Shown here: positions 11,523 to 27,559 of the stretch, piece by piece
How the letters are laid out: each line of letters opens with the position of its first letter
How positions within the stretch are numbered: position 1 is the stretch's first letter
Assembly (NCBI GenBank): GCA_003255065.1
Contig: QAOA01003368.1
Coordinates: forward strand, 1,460,639 to 1,524,638
DNA from: Cercis canadensis
Lineage: Eukaryota > Streptophyta > Magnoliopsida > Fabales > Fabaceae
Reading direction: 5' to 3'
Length of the DNA: 64,000 nt
The notes under the pieces: generated by a model
Databases searched by the model: none
What the model was told of the DNA's origin: nothing
What the model saw: only the letters and a program-made list of their open reading frames with translations
Position numbers and translations under genes: made by a program

Positions 11523-14500
11523 CTATACAAATACATCATGACAGTCAACCAACACCAAACTAGATTTCTGCTTTTTCCCTTTGTTGCTTCTTTTAACTGG
11601 TTGTGAGGCACTAGCAACTTGAGCATCATGACCATCTTCTAGAGCACTTGATGGGGCTGGTTGAGAAGAAGTAGGCCTTTTTCTACTTGACTTCATAGCT
11701 ATAGCTTGTTTGCTTGGAGCAGACATGGTAATACGGGCATTTGTCACCTAATTTAGGTCTTCAAAATTTACTCTCATCCCAAAAGGTTGTTTATTCTTCA
11801 AAATCTACAAATTAAGAATAGAAGTCAAATTTTTTCTAAAATAATCAAAGTTCACAAAAAAAAAAAAAAAATCCAAGTCAGAATTAGTGACATTGTTCCC
11901 TCTTTTTGGAATTTCTCTGTCAGCTCTAGTCTTATCCTTGCAAGTCCTTGCATTGTGGTCTCCTTTGCCACACTTACTACAAATGACAGTTCTTCATTGT
12001 CTTCCCAATTTCTTACTATTGATGGTCTCATTAATTGACTTCTTTCTTAACTTCTTTGGCCTACCAGGGACTCTTTTTAAAGTTGGTGGATCAATTGGTC
12101 CTTTGTTAGTCCTAGGCTAAAGCTTTTGTCCATTTACAGGGTAGATAATATTGGTGTAGCATGCAACAGTTGTGTCCTTCCTATCAATAAAATGAAGGAA
12201 TAAAAGATTAGTTGGCAATACAAACAATATTAACAGATAATGAAACTTATTGTTACTTATATGTTTTGTCAATCATGTCATCAACTTCAAGACCATTCCA
12301 TAAGATGGCAGCAATAACATGACAACAAGGGATGCTAGTGAGATCCCATGTCCGACAAGAACAAAATTTGTGTTCTAGATTTATAACATACTTGTCTGAC
12401 ATTTTAGTGATTTCATACAACTTCCCATTGGGGTCTCCAACCCATCTACACATCCATGTGTCACTCTCATCAGTCAATTTTGCTACCACATCCCTAATTT
12501 GTGGACAAAGAATTGTGGCTGATCTATTGCAAAGTTGTCATTAGTTAATAAATTTTTGTATAAGGTAAAGTTTCAAGTTCTCCACCAATTGTATAATTGG
12601 CTTGTCCCTGTACTCCAATATGGCCTTGTTGAATGCCTCACACATGTTATTGACTTGAAGATCACACTTTGGGAATACCTGGAAATGGGACATTGCCTAC
12701 ACTTCTGGTTTAAACCACATAAGATGTTTTATAGCATTCTTCATCCAATCTTTGAAGCAGCTCTAATTCAACTTGCCATTCTTGTTTGGTTATTACTCTT
12801 GCTGCTGTCCATATTTGGGCATTCACTTCATTAACATCAATATTTTTTGCAATCTTCAGATAATTTGCATATATGTGCTTGCAACAGTTCCTATGTTTCA
12901 CAGTTGGCTCTCCAAATTTTTGAATGACACTTTCCAATCCCTGCCAATAAAACTCAATCAGAAGATCACACAGAAAATCACACAGTTGTTAACATAAGGT
13001 GAATATATGATTGGTTTACCTTTTGTTGGTCAGATATGAAGGACCATTTTCTTTCTGCCACACTTCTAATATCTTCAAGTAACCTTTCCACAAACCATTT
13101 TCAGGTGTCCTTATCTTTTGCCTTAACAATAGCAAATGTTGTGGGGAACATTTGGTTGTTGCCATCTTTTTCAACTGTTGCCAACAAATAACCAGCATAC
13201 TTTCCCTTCAAGAAGCATCCATCAAGACCTATCAAAGGTCTATAGTAGTGAACAAAACTGTCATTGCAAGCATGAAAGCAGACATAAATCTGCTCAAAGA
13301 TTGGATTACCTTCTCTTGCCACATTGCGAACCTTGATCTAAACAGAGGATCCTGGGTTGCTTCTCTTCAGCTCTTCTACATAATCCTATAGATTTGCATA
13401 CTGTTGGTCAGCTGCTCCCTCCACCATGTCCTGAGCCAACTTCTTTGCTCTATATGTTTACCATTTAGATAGTTTCAAGCTCCATTTTGCCCTAGCATCT
13501 TCCATGATTGTCTTTGTCTTGAGATCTGGTTCTTTCCTTACCCTGTATATTCCATTTTGCTTTATATGCTTTTGCCAATTTCAATGAGCTAAACCTCAAC
13601 CCCAACTCAAAACGAATCTACTTTGGATCTTCTGGCATTTTAAACTTGGGGTACTTTGCTCTTCTGACATATTGTTCATTATCAGAAGGTGAAGTAATCT
13701 CTAACTCCTCAGAGTCATAAATGTTCTCAGGTGGTATTTCTATATGGACATGTGAGGGCCCACCTCCTTAAGAATGTTGTTCAGTCCCTGCTGGAGCATC
13801 AATATCCTTTGGAGACCCTTGTTGCTGTTCATGTGAGGGCCCACCTACTGGTTGTGGATCTTTTAGCAGTGCACTTATCCAATCATACTCTTTATTGTAT
13901 TCCTCAGGATTCAGCTCGACTTCTGATAGATTATCTTCCCTGTTATCTTGCTCTTCCTCAAGCACATGTTCAACATGGCCATCATTCTCATCATCTGCAT
14001 CACTCTCTGATACATCCCTATCAGCCATATCTTCCACAACATCCCTCTTTGCCACATTTTCATCTTCCACATCTTCAGTATTATCAGTCCTTGCCACATC
14101 TACACTCTCGACATCTTCACCTTCCATCAGTCCATGCCAGATTTGCATCCTCCATATCTAGAGCATCAGCATTCCTCACCACATGTTCACCCTCCATATC
14201 TGGCATATCAGCACTCCCTGCAATATTTTCACCCTTCATACCTTCTGCACTTGTATTATTTGCATCACTCCTTGCAATATTTCTAGCCTCCCCATTTTCT
14301 TAATTCACAACATTATCTAATAGCAACAATGTTACATCTACCACTTCAGGCTCATCAACCTCATGCACAACATACAAATCAATTATATTAACACCCTTAA
14401 CAACTGTAAGTAGATCAATAAAATTTTGATCACTGTTAAGGGGTCTTAGCCCATTACCTATACACTTATCAAGCAGCCTAAACCAAAACAACAGAGACTG

Positions 14501-14596
14501 ATACCTGTACCCCAATGAATTGACCATCTTTCGCACATCATAAACACATATTTCATCAGGGTCATAATAAATACTCTCATCAGTTTTTCCACCCAT
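11523..14596 (-). pseudogene. MURA-like transposase remnant of the MULE
   Basis: Read on the minus strand from 14596. First comes an N-terminal region (MGGKTDESIYYDPDE), then a very acidic Asp/Glu-rich segment (14148-13768), then the MULE transposase core at 13322-13101 with GLDGCFLKGKYAG, where the Asp fits the first catalytic acid. Next are a helical region (12937-12710) and a SWIM zinc finger at 12489-12253 (CSCRTWDLTSIPCCHVIAAI, CxC..CxH). A CCHC zinc knuckle near 11990-11935 (CSKCGKGDHNARTC) and a basic tail ending near 11523 follow. The domains are in normal order, but frames change between blocks and in-frame stops occur, for example near 13390 and 12710. It is therefore probably inactive. 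Some gaps might be introns, but not all. Confidence 0.85.
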
Positions 14597-15661
14597 ATAT
14601 ATTATCTTGAAGGATCTTCACCCACAAAATATCCACCATGATATATGGCAAATTTGAAATTCTCTACAACAGTAGGCCTAATTTGTACAAAAAATAAACA
14701 ACAAATACAAATATAAATTAATTATTTAATTACTCCATTCAGTAAAGCACATGCAGACATTACAATTCAATAAAGTTGTAAAGTTGCAGAACCCTAAGTC
14801 ATTTTCACATAATTTATAGACAACAAAATCACAGGGACCACACCAATTAATTGACAAAAGAGAAGTCAATACATTGCTGGACCACATGACCAGAAGTCCC
14901 TATCAACTAACTCAAACACCCAAAGAGACAATTAAAAACTAAAAGTGACAATTTTCCTCATTCTCAAAACTTGTACAACCCATCACGGGTCTAACCAGGA
15001 AAAACAGTTAAAAACTAAAGATACAATTTTCCTCATTCTAAAATAAAAACCAATTAGAAGATTACTTGCACTGGAAATGTGCTAGAATGTCGCGATTGAG
15101 CCAATCTCACACACTACTCATCACACCCTTCGATGTTCTCACTATCGCAAGCTTCTGCTTTGTTTTACCTTTCACAAGTCCAATTTCCTTTCGCGTGCAA
15201 ATCCTCTCCACTTCTTTCACACAGTCACCTTTGCTTCAATCTCTCTTCCTTTTGCACTTAATCCCAGGTTTGCACCTTGCCTTCACTTCGCTTCTTACCA
15301 ACTGTGCAATTAAGGTTCATGAAATTCTTCCAATTGTTGCTGCTGCGATTAGGGTTCTCACCAACGTTTTAGATTAGGTTTTAATCATGTCACGTGGTAG
15401 TTGCGTGACTTGGTTTCTGAAGATTAAGGGCTGGGCTGTTTAATTAGGTGTCCAGTTAATGATTACTTCACACATGTGGCATCCACGTCCTTCCTATGTG
15501 TATGCCACGTCAGACTCTCAGTTAAGATTTGGACGGCGTTAGCATCCAGGATTAAAAGTGCAATGTTATGGTAAACAGTAGGGAATGTTTTGTAATTTTT
15601 TAAAATAAAGGGACCAAATCGTTTATTCAAGTCAAATAGGGACCAAAACTGCATTTATACC

Positions 15662-15670
15662 TTAATACTT
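15662..15670 (+). repeat. Right 9-bp target site duplication of the MULE
   Basis: TTAATACTT, identical to the left copy. It lies 53 bp before the F-box start codon. Confidence 0.93.
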
Positions 15671-15723
15671 TTGTTATATATGAAATATCTCTGCGCAAGC
15701 GCAAGTGAACAAAAGATGAGGAA
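15671..15723 (+). promoter_or_regulatory. Short gap between MULE and F-box ATG, with TATA-like site
   Basis: Only 53 bp separate the right target duplication from the start codon. They include ttatatatg at about 15675, too close to the ATG to leave much leader. Any further upstream promoter element must lie in the MULE terminal repeat or start inside it. Confidence 0.45.
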
Positions 15724-16860
15724 ATGACGATGAGCAACGCCAATGGTTGCAGTGTTTTATCTGCAGAAGCCATCGCTGGCAATGATGACTTGCTCTCAGA
15801 ACTTCTTCTCCGCCTTCCGGCGAAGCCTCTTATCCGATTCAAATGCGTTTCAAAGCGGTGGTTCTCCCTCATCTCCGCCCCCAATTTCTGTCGCCGCCAC
15901 ACCGTCCGTCACCCAAGTTCCATGGTCTCCGGTTTCTTCTTGCGCCGAACTCCAGGTCGTGGCCCACCGGACTTCGAATTCGTTTCGCTTAGTGGCAATC
16001 ACTCTTCTCCCTTCACATCCCTCGATTTCGTCCACGACCCTGCAGGTATCAAGATTTTGCAGTCTTGCAATGGTTTATTGTTGTGCTCATCTTTTCGAAA
16101 TATCGGAACTCCTCGAAAGTTTTATGTTTATAACCCCACCACCAAACAATTTTCAGTTCTTCCTGATGCCGGTCTTGAAAATTCCACCTCCATTTTTGGG
16201 GTTAATCTTGCTTTTGATCCCACCAAATCCCTAAATTACAGTGTGGTCTGTGTTTGTAGCACGGTGGAGTCAGTTTCCTATTATCAAATAATGATATACT
16301 CATCTGAAAATCGAGCTTGGAGAGTATCTGGGTCTCCTTTTACTGCTCCAAACGATATGGCTTTTGACAAGGGAGTATATTGTAATGGCGCTATTCACTG
16401 GTTTAGCGCAATTGGGGCATCGTTATGTTTTGATGTTAGTCAAGAGTGCCTCAGAAAAATGCATAACATACGGAATTTTTGTGATTTTTTGGGAGTTGGT
16501 TGTGGTCAATTACATGGAATTGAAGTTTATGGCCCTAGAACTACTCAAATCAAAGTGTTTGAGATGGAAAGGGACTATTCAGGGTGGTTTCTTAAGCATC
16601 AAGTTGATGTTAAAGAATTAACAGTTGCCTATCCAGACATGGTACGGATGCGTTCTTATGCGTTTGTCATACTTGGTCTAGTTCAGGATGATTCATCTCT
16701 GTTACTGCATATACCTGGAAAGGTCATTTCTTACGGCTTCCAAGATAAGACATTTGAAATTAAGAAGAGTTTTGAGTTAGTGCCGGGTCAGAAACTGCAT
16801 CTTTTACAATTTGGGTGGTTTGATGCGTATCAGTATATTGAGACCTTGGCTTGTGTGTAA
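15724..16860 (+). CDS. F-box protein with FBA-type associated region, intronless
   Basis: A 378-residue protein, typical length for plant F-box/FBA proteins, which act as substrate adaptors of SCF ubiquitin ligases. The F-box is at about 20-60 (DDLLSELLLRLPAKPLIRFK, then CVSKRWFSLI). A middle block reads CNGLLLCSS and YNPTTKQFSVLP, the usual FBA start, followed by beta-rich sequence to the end. The target is unknown. The frame is open throughout with no introns. A second ATG lies two codons inside (MTM), so the true start may be either. A Mutator element ends 62 bp upstream of the first ATG, so expression probably depends on new upstream sequence; the gene could also be weakly expressed. Confidence 0.87.
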   Translation: MTMSNANGCSVLSAEAIAGNDDLLSELLLRLPAKPLIRFKCVSKRWFSLISAPNFCRRHTVRHPSSMVSGFFLRRTPGRGPPDFEFVSLSGNHSSPFTSLDFVHDPAGIKILQSCNGLLLCSSFRNIGTPRKFYVYNPTTKQFSVLPDAGLENSTSIFGVNLAFDPTKSLNYSVVCVCSTVESVSYYQIMIYSSENRAWRVSGSPFTAPNDMAFDKGVYCNGAIHWFSAIGASLCFDVSQECLRKMHNIRNFCDFLGVGCGQLHGIEVYGPRTTQIKVFEMERDYSGWFLKHQVDVKELTVAYPDMVRMRSYAFVILGLVQDDSSLLLHIPGKVISYGFQDKTFEIKKSFELVPGQKLHLLQFGWFDAYQYIETLACV

Positions 16861-19800
16861 CGTGAAATTTTATCAACTTATATGCACAAGGGTTGCATAA
16901 GCTATTATAATTTATTTGGATGATTGATTTTCTTGAATATTGGACTGTATTTTTTGCTACTGCTCTGAGTCTTTAAAGTAACGAAGATGGTTTAGTATGG
17001 CACTTCACAAGATTTTGGGAATACGGGATGAACTGAAGACTATCTGAGCTTGCAGTTCCCTCATCCGAGGAAAGGGCATTTTGAAGTTAAGATCATACCC
17101 TCTCTCACGCCAAAGCCAAAAATATAAGGTAAATCATCAACCCTTGCAATATGAATTGCTAAAATGACTCAGGTAGCCTTGTTTTGGTAATTGAACAAAG
17201 ATTGACGTTCTAGTGTAGTATATAAATTAGTATTGCAATACTGCCAAAATATTACGCCCCATTTGGAATAAGAGCCTATTTTAGTGATGACATCTTCAAC
17301 TTCTTTTGACAAGAAGTTGTTCCTTGCTTCTTAGAGTGCTCACACCTTCACACTTAGGTAGAAAATGGGTTCCTTATATATTATGGAACAAGCTAAACTT
17401 TGACAGAATTATAAAGTGTTATTCCACCTTAAATGGTCTACTCTAATACTCGTACAGTAGAAATCAAAGATAAAGCTGTAAGCAATCATAAATGTCTTTT
17501 TCGGGGCACACAGCTTGAGTTCAACCAAAAAGGAGTAAGGGGAAGGAATTCATCAATGGACTAGGATTCTGAAGTGCACCAACAAGCAAAGTGCATGAAG
17601 ATCAAAAAGTCTGAAGCAATGGTATGGACACAAGATGAAATTTTTCCTTTTCCAAATCAAATGACACTCTGGATGCTCATACTCAGACTGCTCAAATAAT
17701 ATCATCCAATACAACACATTCTCACTTGAAATGGGCAAACTTGTTCCCGCACCATTTTCCAACAAGAAGACTCAATCCCAGCATCTCAAAACCTCACATC
17801 CAATATCATCAAAATTATATATACTCATCCCTGGATGAGTCATACCCTAAACCAGCATCAACATATATATCTCCACAAGTACAATCACTAGGCTGAGGCA
17901 AGGTCGCAAAAATCATGGATGTCCCTGGCGGACATTTCTACACTGCATTTCGTTTGATCGTAATAGCATCGTGGAATTAAGAGCAGCTTAGGGTTTCTCA
18001 TGGATCATTTGCTTTAGTATAAATCAGAAAACTTTTTCCTTAATTCTAGATTTTATTAAATTGCCACAATAATATGTATTTTTCAATTGAAACGTAACCA
18101 TTTCAATTATTTTTCAGCCCTGCAAATTTGATTTAAATTAGGTGACTTGATTTGGCACAACAAATGTTGTCGTAACATGTATTCAGGAATTAGTCATCTG
18201 AAAAAAAAAAATGTATTAGAGAAGTTGCTGACGAATTTGAGTAACTTAGAGTGATCTTTTTGACATGAGCAATGTTAGGGTGTTAAATTTTTTTCTAACA
18301 AATTTGTTGCTAGATTGATATGTACTTATAATCACTTTTGAATAAAAATAAAGTGGTAAGAATTATATATTTATTTAAATATGGTTATAAATAATTAGTA
18401 ATAAATTTATCAACAATAAAAAATTTGACTATGTAGCATTTTCCTTTTGACACGCCAAAACGATCAGAATTCAACTTCTTTTCTACCTTCGACCTTTTTG
18501 GAATTATAGTATTCTATACCCCTAGGACCTAGGTACTTGGAGAATGATGGGTCAAAAAGAATGAAAAGTAAGACTTTTTTCTCTCTTAATCTAGAAGCAT
18601 ATGATTCTGCTATCTCATTACGTGTGAATAAGACTTTTTTCTTTAATCTAGAAGTATATGTCTCTGCTACCTCATCAAGTTTGAATGCACAGAAAAGTAA
18701 ATAAATAAATATCACCCAAGAACATAAGAAAAATAAATTATATAAAAGTGCTAAAGAGTCCTGCTATTTACATTAATGGTTTCATTTGTCCCAAACTTTC
18801 CATGATTGTGTTGTAGGATAAAATACCAATTATATGAATTTGTGAAAATATTATTTCTCGATGCCAAATTGACTGATGCAGTCCTATGATCCATACACGT
18901 TTAAATTTTTTAAATTGTGTAAAGCAATGTGAACAATTCAATTAAGGCCTAAGCTCAAGAGGGTGTAAACTGTACCATGAGTTATCTCGCATAGAAGCAT
19001 ACTGCATAACCCATGCGTCAAAGAATCAAATCTTCATGTTGAGATATTACTTCGGGAGTCAAAGGATCAGCATGTCCATCAAGCATCTCTAAAATTATCA
19101 AGATATATTTTTGGGACTGTCTGTTGCTTGCATTTATATGAGTTTTCTTGTATAATTCTTTTTATAAACCAACTAGATTGTGTTGGGACCAAAGGTATAG
19201 TTTACATGTCAACTGATTTTTACTATTTTGAATCCAAATTATTAATTGAGAAGTTTAAGTTTTTTATTGCTGAATTAAGCGTTCATTGACATTATATTTT
19301 TATGTGTGATTGTTATTTGTAAAATATGTTATTGTTATATTTAAATATGTCGTTATCATGTATTCATATTTTAGAGTTATCAAGCTAAATAATTATATTA
19401 TAATTTCAAACACGTGGTCATTTGACCCAATTTTTTTTAATTAAANTTTCAAGCACGTGGTCATTTGACCCAATTTTTTTTAATTAAAATAGTTTGTAGT
19501 TGAGTGATACTAAAATTATTTATAAAATACACCAATCTTGTAATCAAAAATAGACTTGTGGCCAAAATACTAATTTTTTTTCTCTCATAATGTCCTTTTA
19601 ATGATAGTTACATATTTATAAATATTCTATTTATGTGTCTAATGACATTTTTTTCTGCTCATACATAAAAAATCCAAGAGTTGAGAATATTTTGGGTATA
19701 TAAAAAGAAAAATTCCATTTTGGGCTCCACGTAATATTCCTCTTCTCTTTTCCTTAACTCCCTGAAAAAATAATAATAACAAATCTACTTTGAAGTTTAA

Positions 19801-19990
19801 TTGAACCCATACTAAACCTATTTAAATATCTTTTATATGGCTCAATTTTTTTACACCAATGCAAAATAAATTCTCTACTTTTATAAGCCCAAAATATAAT
19901 CAGAAAAAAGATCTTTTGATAATTATTTGGGGTTTACTTTTTTGTTAATTTATTAATTATTTTTGTAAAAAAGTTACGTATATTTTTCAG
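16861..19990. other. Intergenic DNA between F-box gene and PECT1
   Basis: The first few hundred bases are probably F-box 3' UTR. From about 18560 to 18690 a unit of about 60 bp (agactttttt, ctctaatctagaag, tatctcat) occurs twice. At 19406-19480 a segment of about 40 bp (cacgtggtcatttgaccc) is repeated on both sides of a single N at 19446, probably an unmerged overlap. The rest is AT-rich, and I see no supported gene or recognisable transposon. Confidence 0.5.
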
Positions 19991-20130
19991 ACAGCGTTTT
20001 CTTGTAAACCTGTGAGGAGCTTTCTTCCATTGGAATCCAACGCAGAAAGAGGAGACACAGACACAAACGGCAAAAAGGAAAGGTTAAGATTCGATCTACC
20101 GCTCAACCCTTCTTTGATATTAATAGCTGC

Positions 20131-20283
20131 ATGTCAATGCTTCAAGCATCCCACTTTTTCACATTCTCGATTTCCGCCAGATTCTCAACATTTTCCGCAC
20201 CTACTTGTGATTCGTCAAGCTATTTTCTTTTCCTTAATTTTCATTTCCTTCATTCTCTTGCATCAATTGTGAATTTTCATTAA
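20131..20283 (+). other. Possible upstream ORF in the PECT1 leader
   Basis: A 50-codon frame starting ATGTCAATG and ending TAA lies in the presumed first leader exon, just before a cag/gtgggt donor at 20292/20293. If transcription starts near 20000, ribosomes would meet this ATG first. The peptide is Ser/Phe-rich and I recognise no family. Whether it is in the mRNA depends on the unseen transcription start. Confidence 0.3.
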
Positions 20284-20292
20284 GGATTTCAG

Positions 20293-20721
20293 GTGGGTTT
20301 TCTACATCGATTCCCATTTTTTGCTTTTGAATCCACAAAGTCTATGTCATGATGATTTGTTTTCTGAATTTTCTAATTTAACGGTAAGTTTTTGGGTTAG
20401 ATTCGGAATACGGATATGAGATTACCTAGTTCTTAATTTTTCAATTATATCATTTTTTATTTCTGGTTTCCATCCAGCTTTTACATGTAATTCTTATGTA
20501 ATTTTCTCCCCGGTGGCAACTGTTGATTTTTCCCCCACTCGTGAAGGATTCAAAATTGCATTTTCTTCTTCAAATTCTCAGCTATTAGAATTATTTAATT
20601 ACGTTAATTCTATGTTTTGTTGTAATTGGGCTTGAAAATTGTGTAAATATGATGTATTTACCAAAATTATTGCAACCAAAAAGAATTGGCATTTGATTCT
20701 CTTTGTCATGATGATTTTCAG
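20293..20721 (+). other. Probable 5' UTR intron of PECT1
   Basis: The donor cag/gtgggt follows 20292 and the acceptor ttttcag lies at about 20721. The sequence between is T-rich, and the leader then runs about 54 bases to the ATG. Alternative acceptors nearby (ctgtag at about 20740) cannot be excluded. Confidence 0.5.
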
Positions 20722-20763
20722 GTCTGTGTCTCCTCCTGTAGCAAGCTAAGTTCTGGGGATTGA

Positions 20764-24595
<3,832 letters not shown>

Positions 24596-25660
24596 CTATT
24601 TTGCAGCTTAGCTCAGTACTGTTCTTTGAACTAGATCTTGGCACAGAAATGTTGTTCTATAGATATAGAAGGAATCTCGTACATATCTTCTTGGAGGATG
24701 AAGCGGAGGATGGTATAGTAGAGTACCCTGGGCAGAGCTTAGGGAACATCGAGTTTTATCATTTTACTTGTCGACTTCATAGTTTCCATCGTGGTTTGCC
24801 TACCAGTTTAATGGCATTTCATTTTGCTGTGTTTGTCTTATTTAGTGTACTCTAATTAGAGACGCCTTCTTCTGATTAGTGTATTATAAGTTTATAACAA
24901 TCACAACCAATACATTTCATGGAAAGTTCTGCCTTCTTGTCAACTTGATGCAAATTTAATTGAAGAAATTTTAAATGAAAAGCTGCTTGAATATTTCATT
25001 TGCACATTTGATTTGGAATGTGGAGAATCATTTCAAAATTCAAGTTTATTTATTTGCTTGTCTTTTCAGCCAGTTGATCTTACACGTGAAAAACAGTCTT
25101 CAAAATTTACACGTACTTAAACTGATAAAAGCAATTTTGTACTATTGATACGTCAATTTTATTAGCTGCCGAGTGCTGCGGCATCATCAAACATTCGCAT
25201 TTGGTTCAAGTTCTACTTCAATAATAGTTAAGCCTCTCTATCCAGGGTTCAGCGTTCATTATTGACAAGAAAATGAAAATAATTTTTCTCCTCAAATGAT
25301 TGAGTAATCTGCAATCCCACTACAGAAAGAAAACCAATAACGAGAATAAAGATTAGTAGGACAGAATCTTGACATTAATTTGTTATAAGAAACATAAAAA
25401 CTGCACTCGCCTCACTTGCATGTTACTGCACAATTTTCCTTTTCTTTTCTACGAGGTCTCCCATCCCAGAACCTGAAGAACACATCATAGACCCTAAGGT
25501 CCCTGACCGACTTCCCAAAAAAAAAAAGAAACAATGGGAGAAACCAGCTTCTCCGCAGTTCACTCTAAACTATGATCAAGCTCTAATCTAGCTCCAGAGA
25601 CCACTAGCACTAGAGGAATAAAAACTTGTGCAACAGCAGAGGCGACCTGTGTATCAGCAA
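24596..25660. other. Convergent 3' region of PECT1 and the 25661-26755 gene
   Basis: PECT1 3' UTR runs to perhaps 24900. The minus-strand gene's 3' UTR probably fills part of 25400-25660. The AT-rich middle shows no supported coding region or repeat. Confidence 0.45.
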
Positions 25661-26755
25661 TCACCTGGTCCATGTGATGGGAGTTGAGATGTTTTGAGGA
25701 ACCTGAGGTATCATGCAGTGCTGTTGCTGCCATTGATGCAACCCTCCTTCTACTGCTGTTATTCCCCCGTATAGTGTTGGATGTCCGGTGTCAATGATTG
25801 AGTTACTACTATCTTCTTCTATATCCATGGATGCCTCTCCCATTTCTTCAGCTTCCATCGATTCAGGAGCGTCCATGTTGGCAACACGAACACTAGGTGC
25901 AGGGGGGAATTGGGAGGGCACCCAAGGCACAACAGCCAATTGGTCATTAATCTTGTCCCTGCATCTCGCTTCTTCTTCTGCTGATCTTAGGCGCTCAGAA
26001 TGTCCTGACCAAGCAAATTGATCTGTAAATGTAATCACCAAGAATATCAGATGTGGTGTCAATGGATTCTAACCCATAATGATAATACACAATACACAAT
26101 ATTTATTTGAAGGTGAGATCAAAGTTGAAGAATGAATACTTACTTTTAATGCCAGAAATAATGTCTGAATCGACGGTGACAGAGAAATTTGAAGGTGAGA
26201 CCAAAGGAGGCGTATTAACAGGCTTGAATAAAACAATAGCCCTCTCTTGATTAACGGAAGCAGAGGGCAATTCCTCAATTACAGGTCCACCACCTCTTAC
26301 TTGTTTCTCTTCAGCCATTGCCATTGGTTGCTGCTCATACGTCTCATAAATTAGAGGATTAGGAATTTCTGAATCCTCTTCCTCCAAAATTGGAGGCAGT
26401 TCAGCATCCTACCAAAAATTTATTAGAAAAATATTGGATATCCTATAGACTTTAGAGAGAATTTTGCAACAAATCAGACAAAAAAAAAAAAAAAANAGAA
26501 AAAAAAAAAAAAAAAACCACAACAACATAAAATCGAGAGCATGCAATTGCAATCCAATCATATTAAAAGCCTAAATTTGGCATAATATTGTTTGGCGTTG
26601 TATGAAACGAAGAGAGAATAATCTGAAAAACAAAAATCATAGAAAGAAAAGGAATGTACCAGACGGCGAATCTTTCTAGCAGGAGAACACAAAGAGAAAT
26701 CAGAGAAATCATCGCTAAATTGGTCGACTCCTTTTCTCTTCATCTTCATCGCCAT
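25661..26755 (-). CDS. Conserved plant protein of unknown function, 240 residues
   Basis: Three exons join in frame on the minus strand: 26755-26660, 26408-26144 and 26022-25661 (TGA). The product starts MAMKMKRKGVDQFSDDFSD, followed by a basic SPARKIRRL patch that could be a nuclear localisation signal. An acidic Pro/Glu-rich region follows (LPPILEEEDSEIPNPLIYE), then a Ser/Pro-rich stretch, WSGHSERLRSAEEEARCRDK (short charged helix), VVPWVPSQFPPAP, an acidic MEAEEMGEASMDIEED run and a His/Gln-rich tail. I see no catalytic motif or membrane segment. Clean splice sites, three open exons and composition that varies from block to block suggest a real gene, probably nuclear and largely disordered. 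I do not recognise a named family. The 3' end faces PECT1. Confidence 0.72.
26470..26516. repeat. Poly-A tract with embedded N
   Basis: A long A run interrupted by an N at 26496, in intron 1 of the minus-strand gene. Its length is uncertain because of the N. Confidence 0.8.
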
Positions 26756-27559
26756 ATTGAAGAAGAATAGTTTTTAGTTTAGCTTTTGAGGAAATTGAAA
26801 CGACAATGACATTGAAGGGCAAACAGAGCGGAGAAAGAGAGAGCAGGGTGTGATAATTAAAAAGAAAAGCACTAGAGTCTAGAAACCAACTGGGCTGGGC
26901 TCTAGACTTTTCCAGAAGCCACATACTCATTCTGCTCTAAAACCCTTACTGCCCACGTGTTAGTGTTACCCCTCATAACATACTATCTTACTATTATTGG
27001 AGAATCTTGCTCTTCCTGGAAACTAGAAACGTCTCCCTCTCTTTAATCCTGTTCCTTCCTCGATTTCAATTTTTATTTTTATTTTATTTGAGGGGGTTTT
27101 TTCCCTAATGAAATAAGAAAATTATTTTTCTCTTTTTTTTGGGCTAAGAAGAAGCAGAATGAGTGAATATGTGGTTATTTTATTATTTTTTGAGGAAAAA
27201 AATTAATTCATTAAGAAAGACAAAAATATCATCGAGAAAAACGGAAATATCTTCAATCCAGACCAGTTCTTTTGGAGATTTCAAACGCCCTTCTAGTCAT
27301 CTTGTGGGTTTCAACATTTCAATCTCAAGGAGCAAAATTAAGATCTTGTTTGCTTGAGCGGTGTAAATTTTGATTTTAAAGAGAATTTGATTTAATAAAG
27401 ATTAATAGGGTAAGAATCAGTTAATGCTTGAATATGCTACAAATTATTTATGTACTTTGTTTACTGTTGGGATGATTCATTTCTTGTTCCAACATATAAA
27501 AAAAATGATTATATATTTGTTGATTACAAAACAAAGTATCTTGGAGGGAAGTTTGCATG
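26756..27559. other. Spacer between the 240-residue gene and ISA3
   Basis: Contains the presumed promoter and leader of the 240-residue gene (minus strand, with an agagag-rich stretch near 26830-26850) and the 3' UTR end of ISA3. No coding region is supported. Confidence 0.4.

Larger units (their letters stand above)
10247..15661 (-). mobile_element. Mutator-like DNA transposon (MULE), complete ends, decayed transposase
   Basis: The element is 5415 bp. The left end (ggcttaaatgtagttttag) and the reverse complement of the right end (ggtataaatgcagttttgg) start inverted repeats of roughly 180 bp that share further blocks such as the ctactgtttaccataac region and the ctaacgccgtccaaat region. The flanks are an exact 9-bp target duplication, TTAATACTT, at 10238-10246 and 15662-15670; 9 bp is the Mutator signature. 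Inside are a minus-strand MURA-type transposase relic and a plus-strand GRF zinc-finger gene. The exact target duplication alongside diverged inverted repeats and a broken transposase indicates insertion of moderate age. The orientation given is that of the transposase. Confidence 0.93.

Noticed and set aside
13731-14303. 190-codon plus-strand open frame rich in His, Leu and Pro
   Set aside because: It is the antisense of the acidic Asp/Glu segment of the minus-strand MULE transposase; the composition follows from GAT/GAA repeats read backwards.
15743-16234. 163-codon frame overlapping the F-box gene
   Set aside because: It is a shadow frame of the F-box coding sequence, which carries the clear domain motifs.
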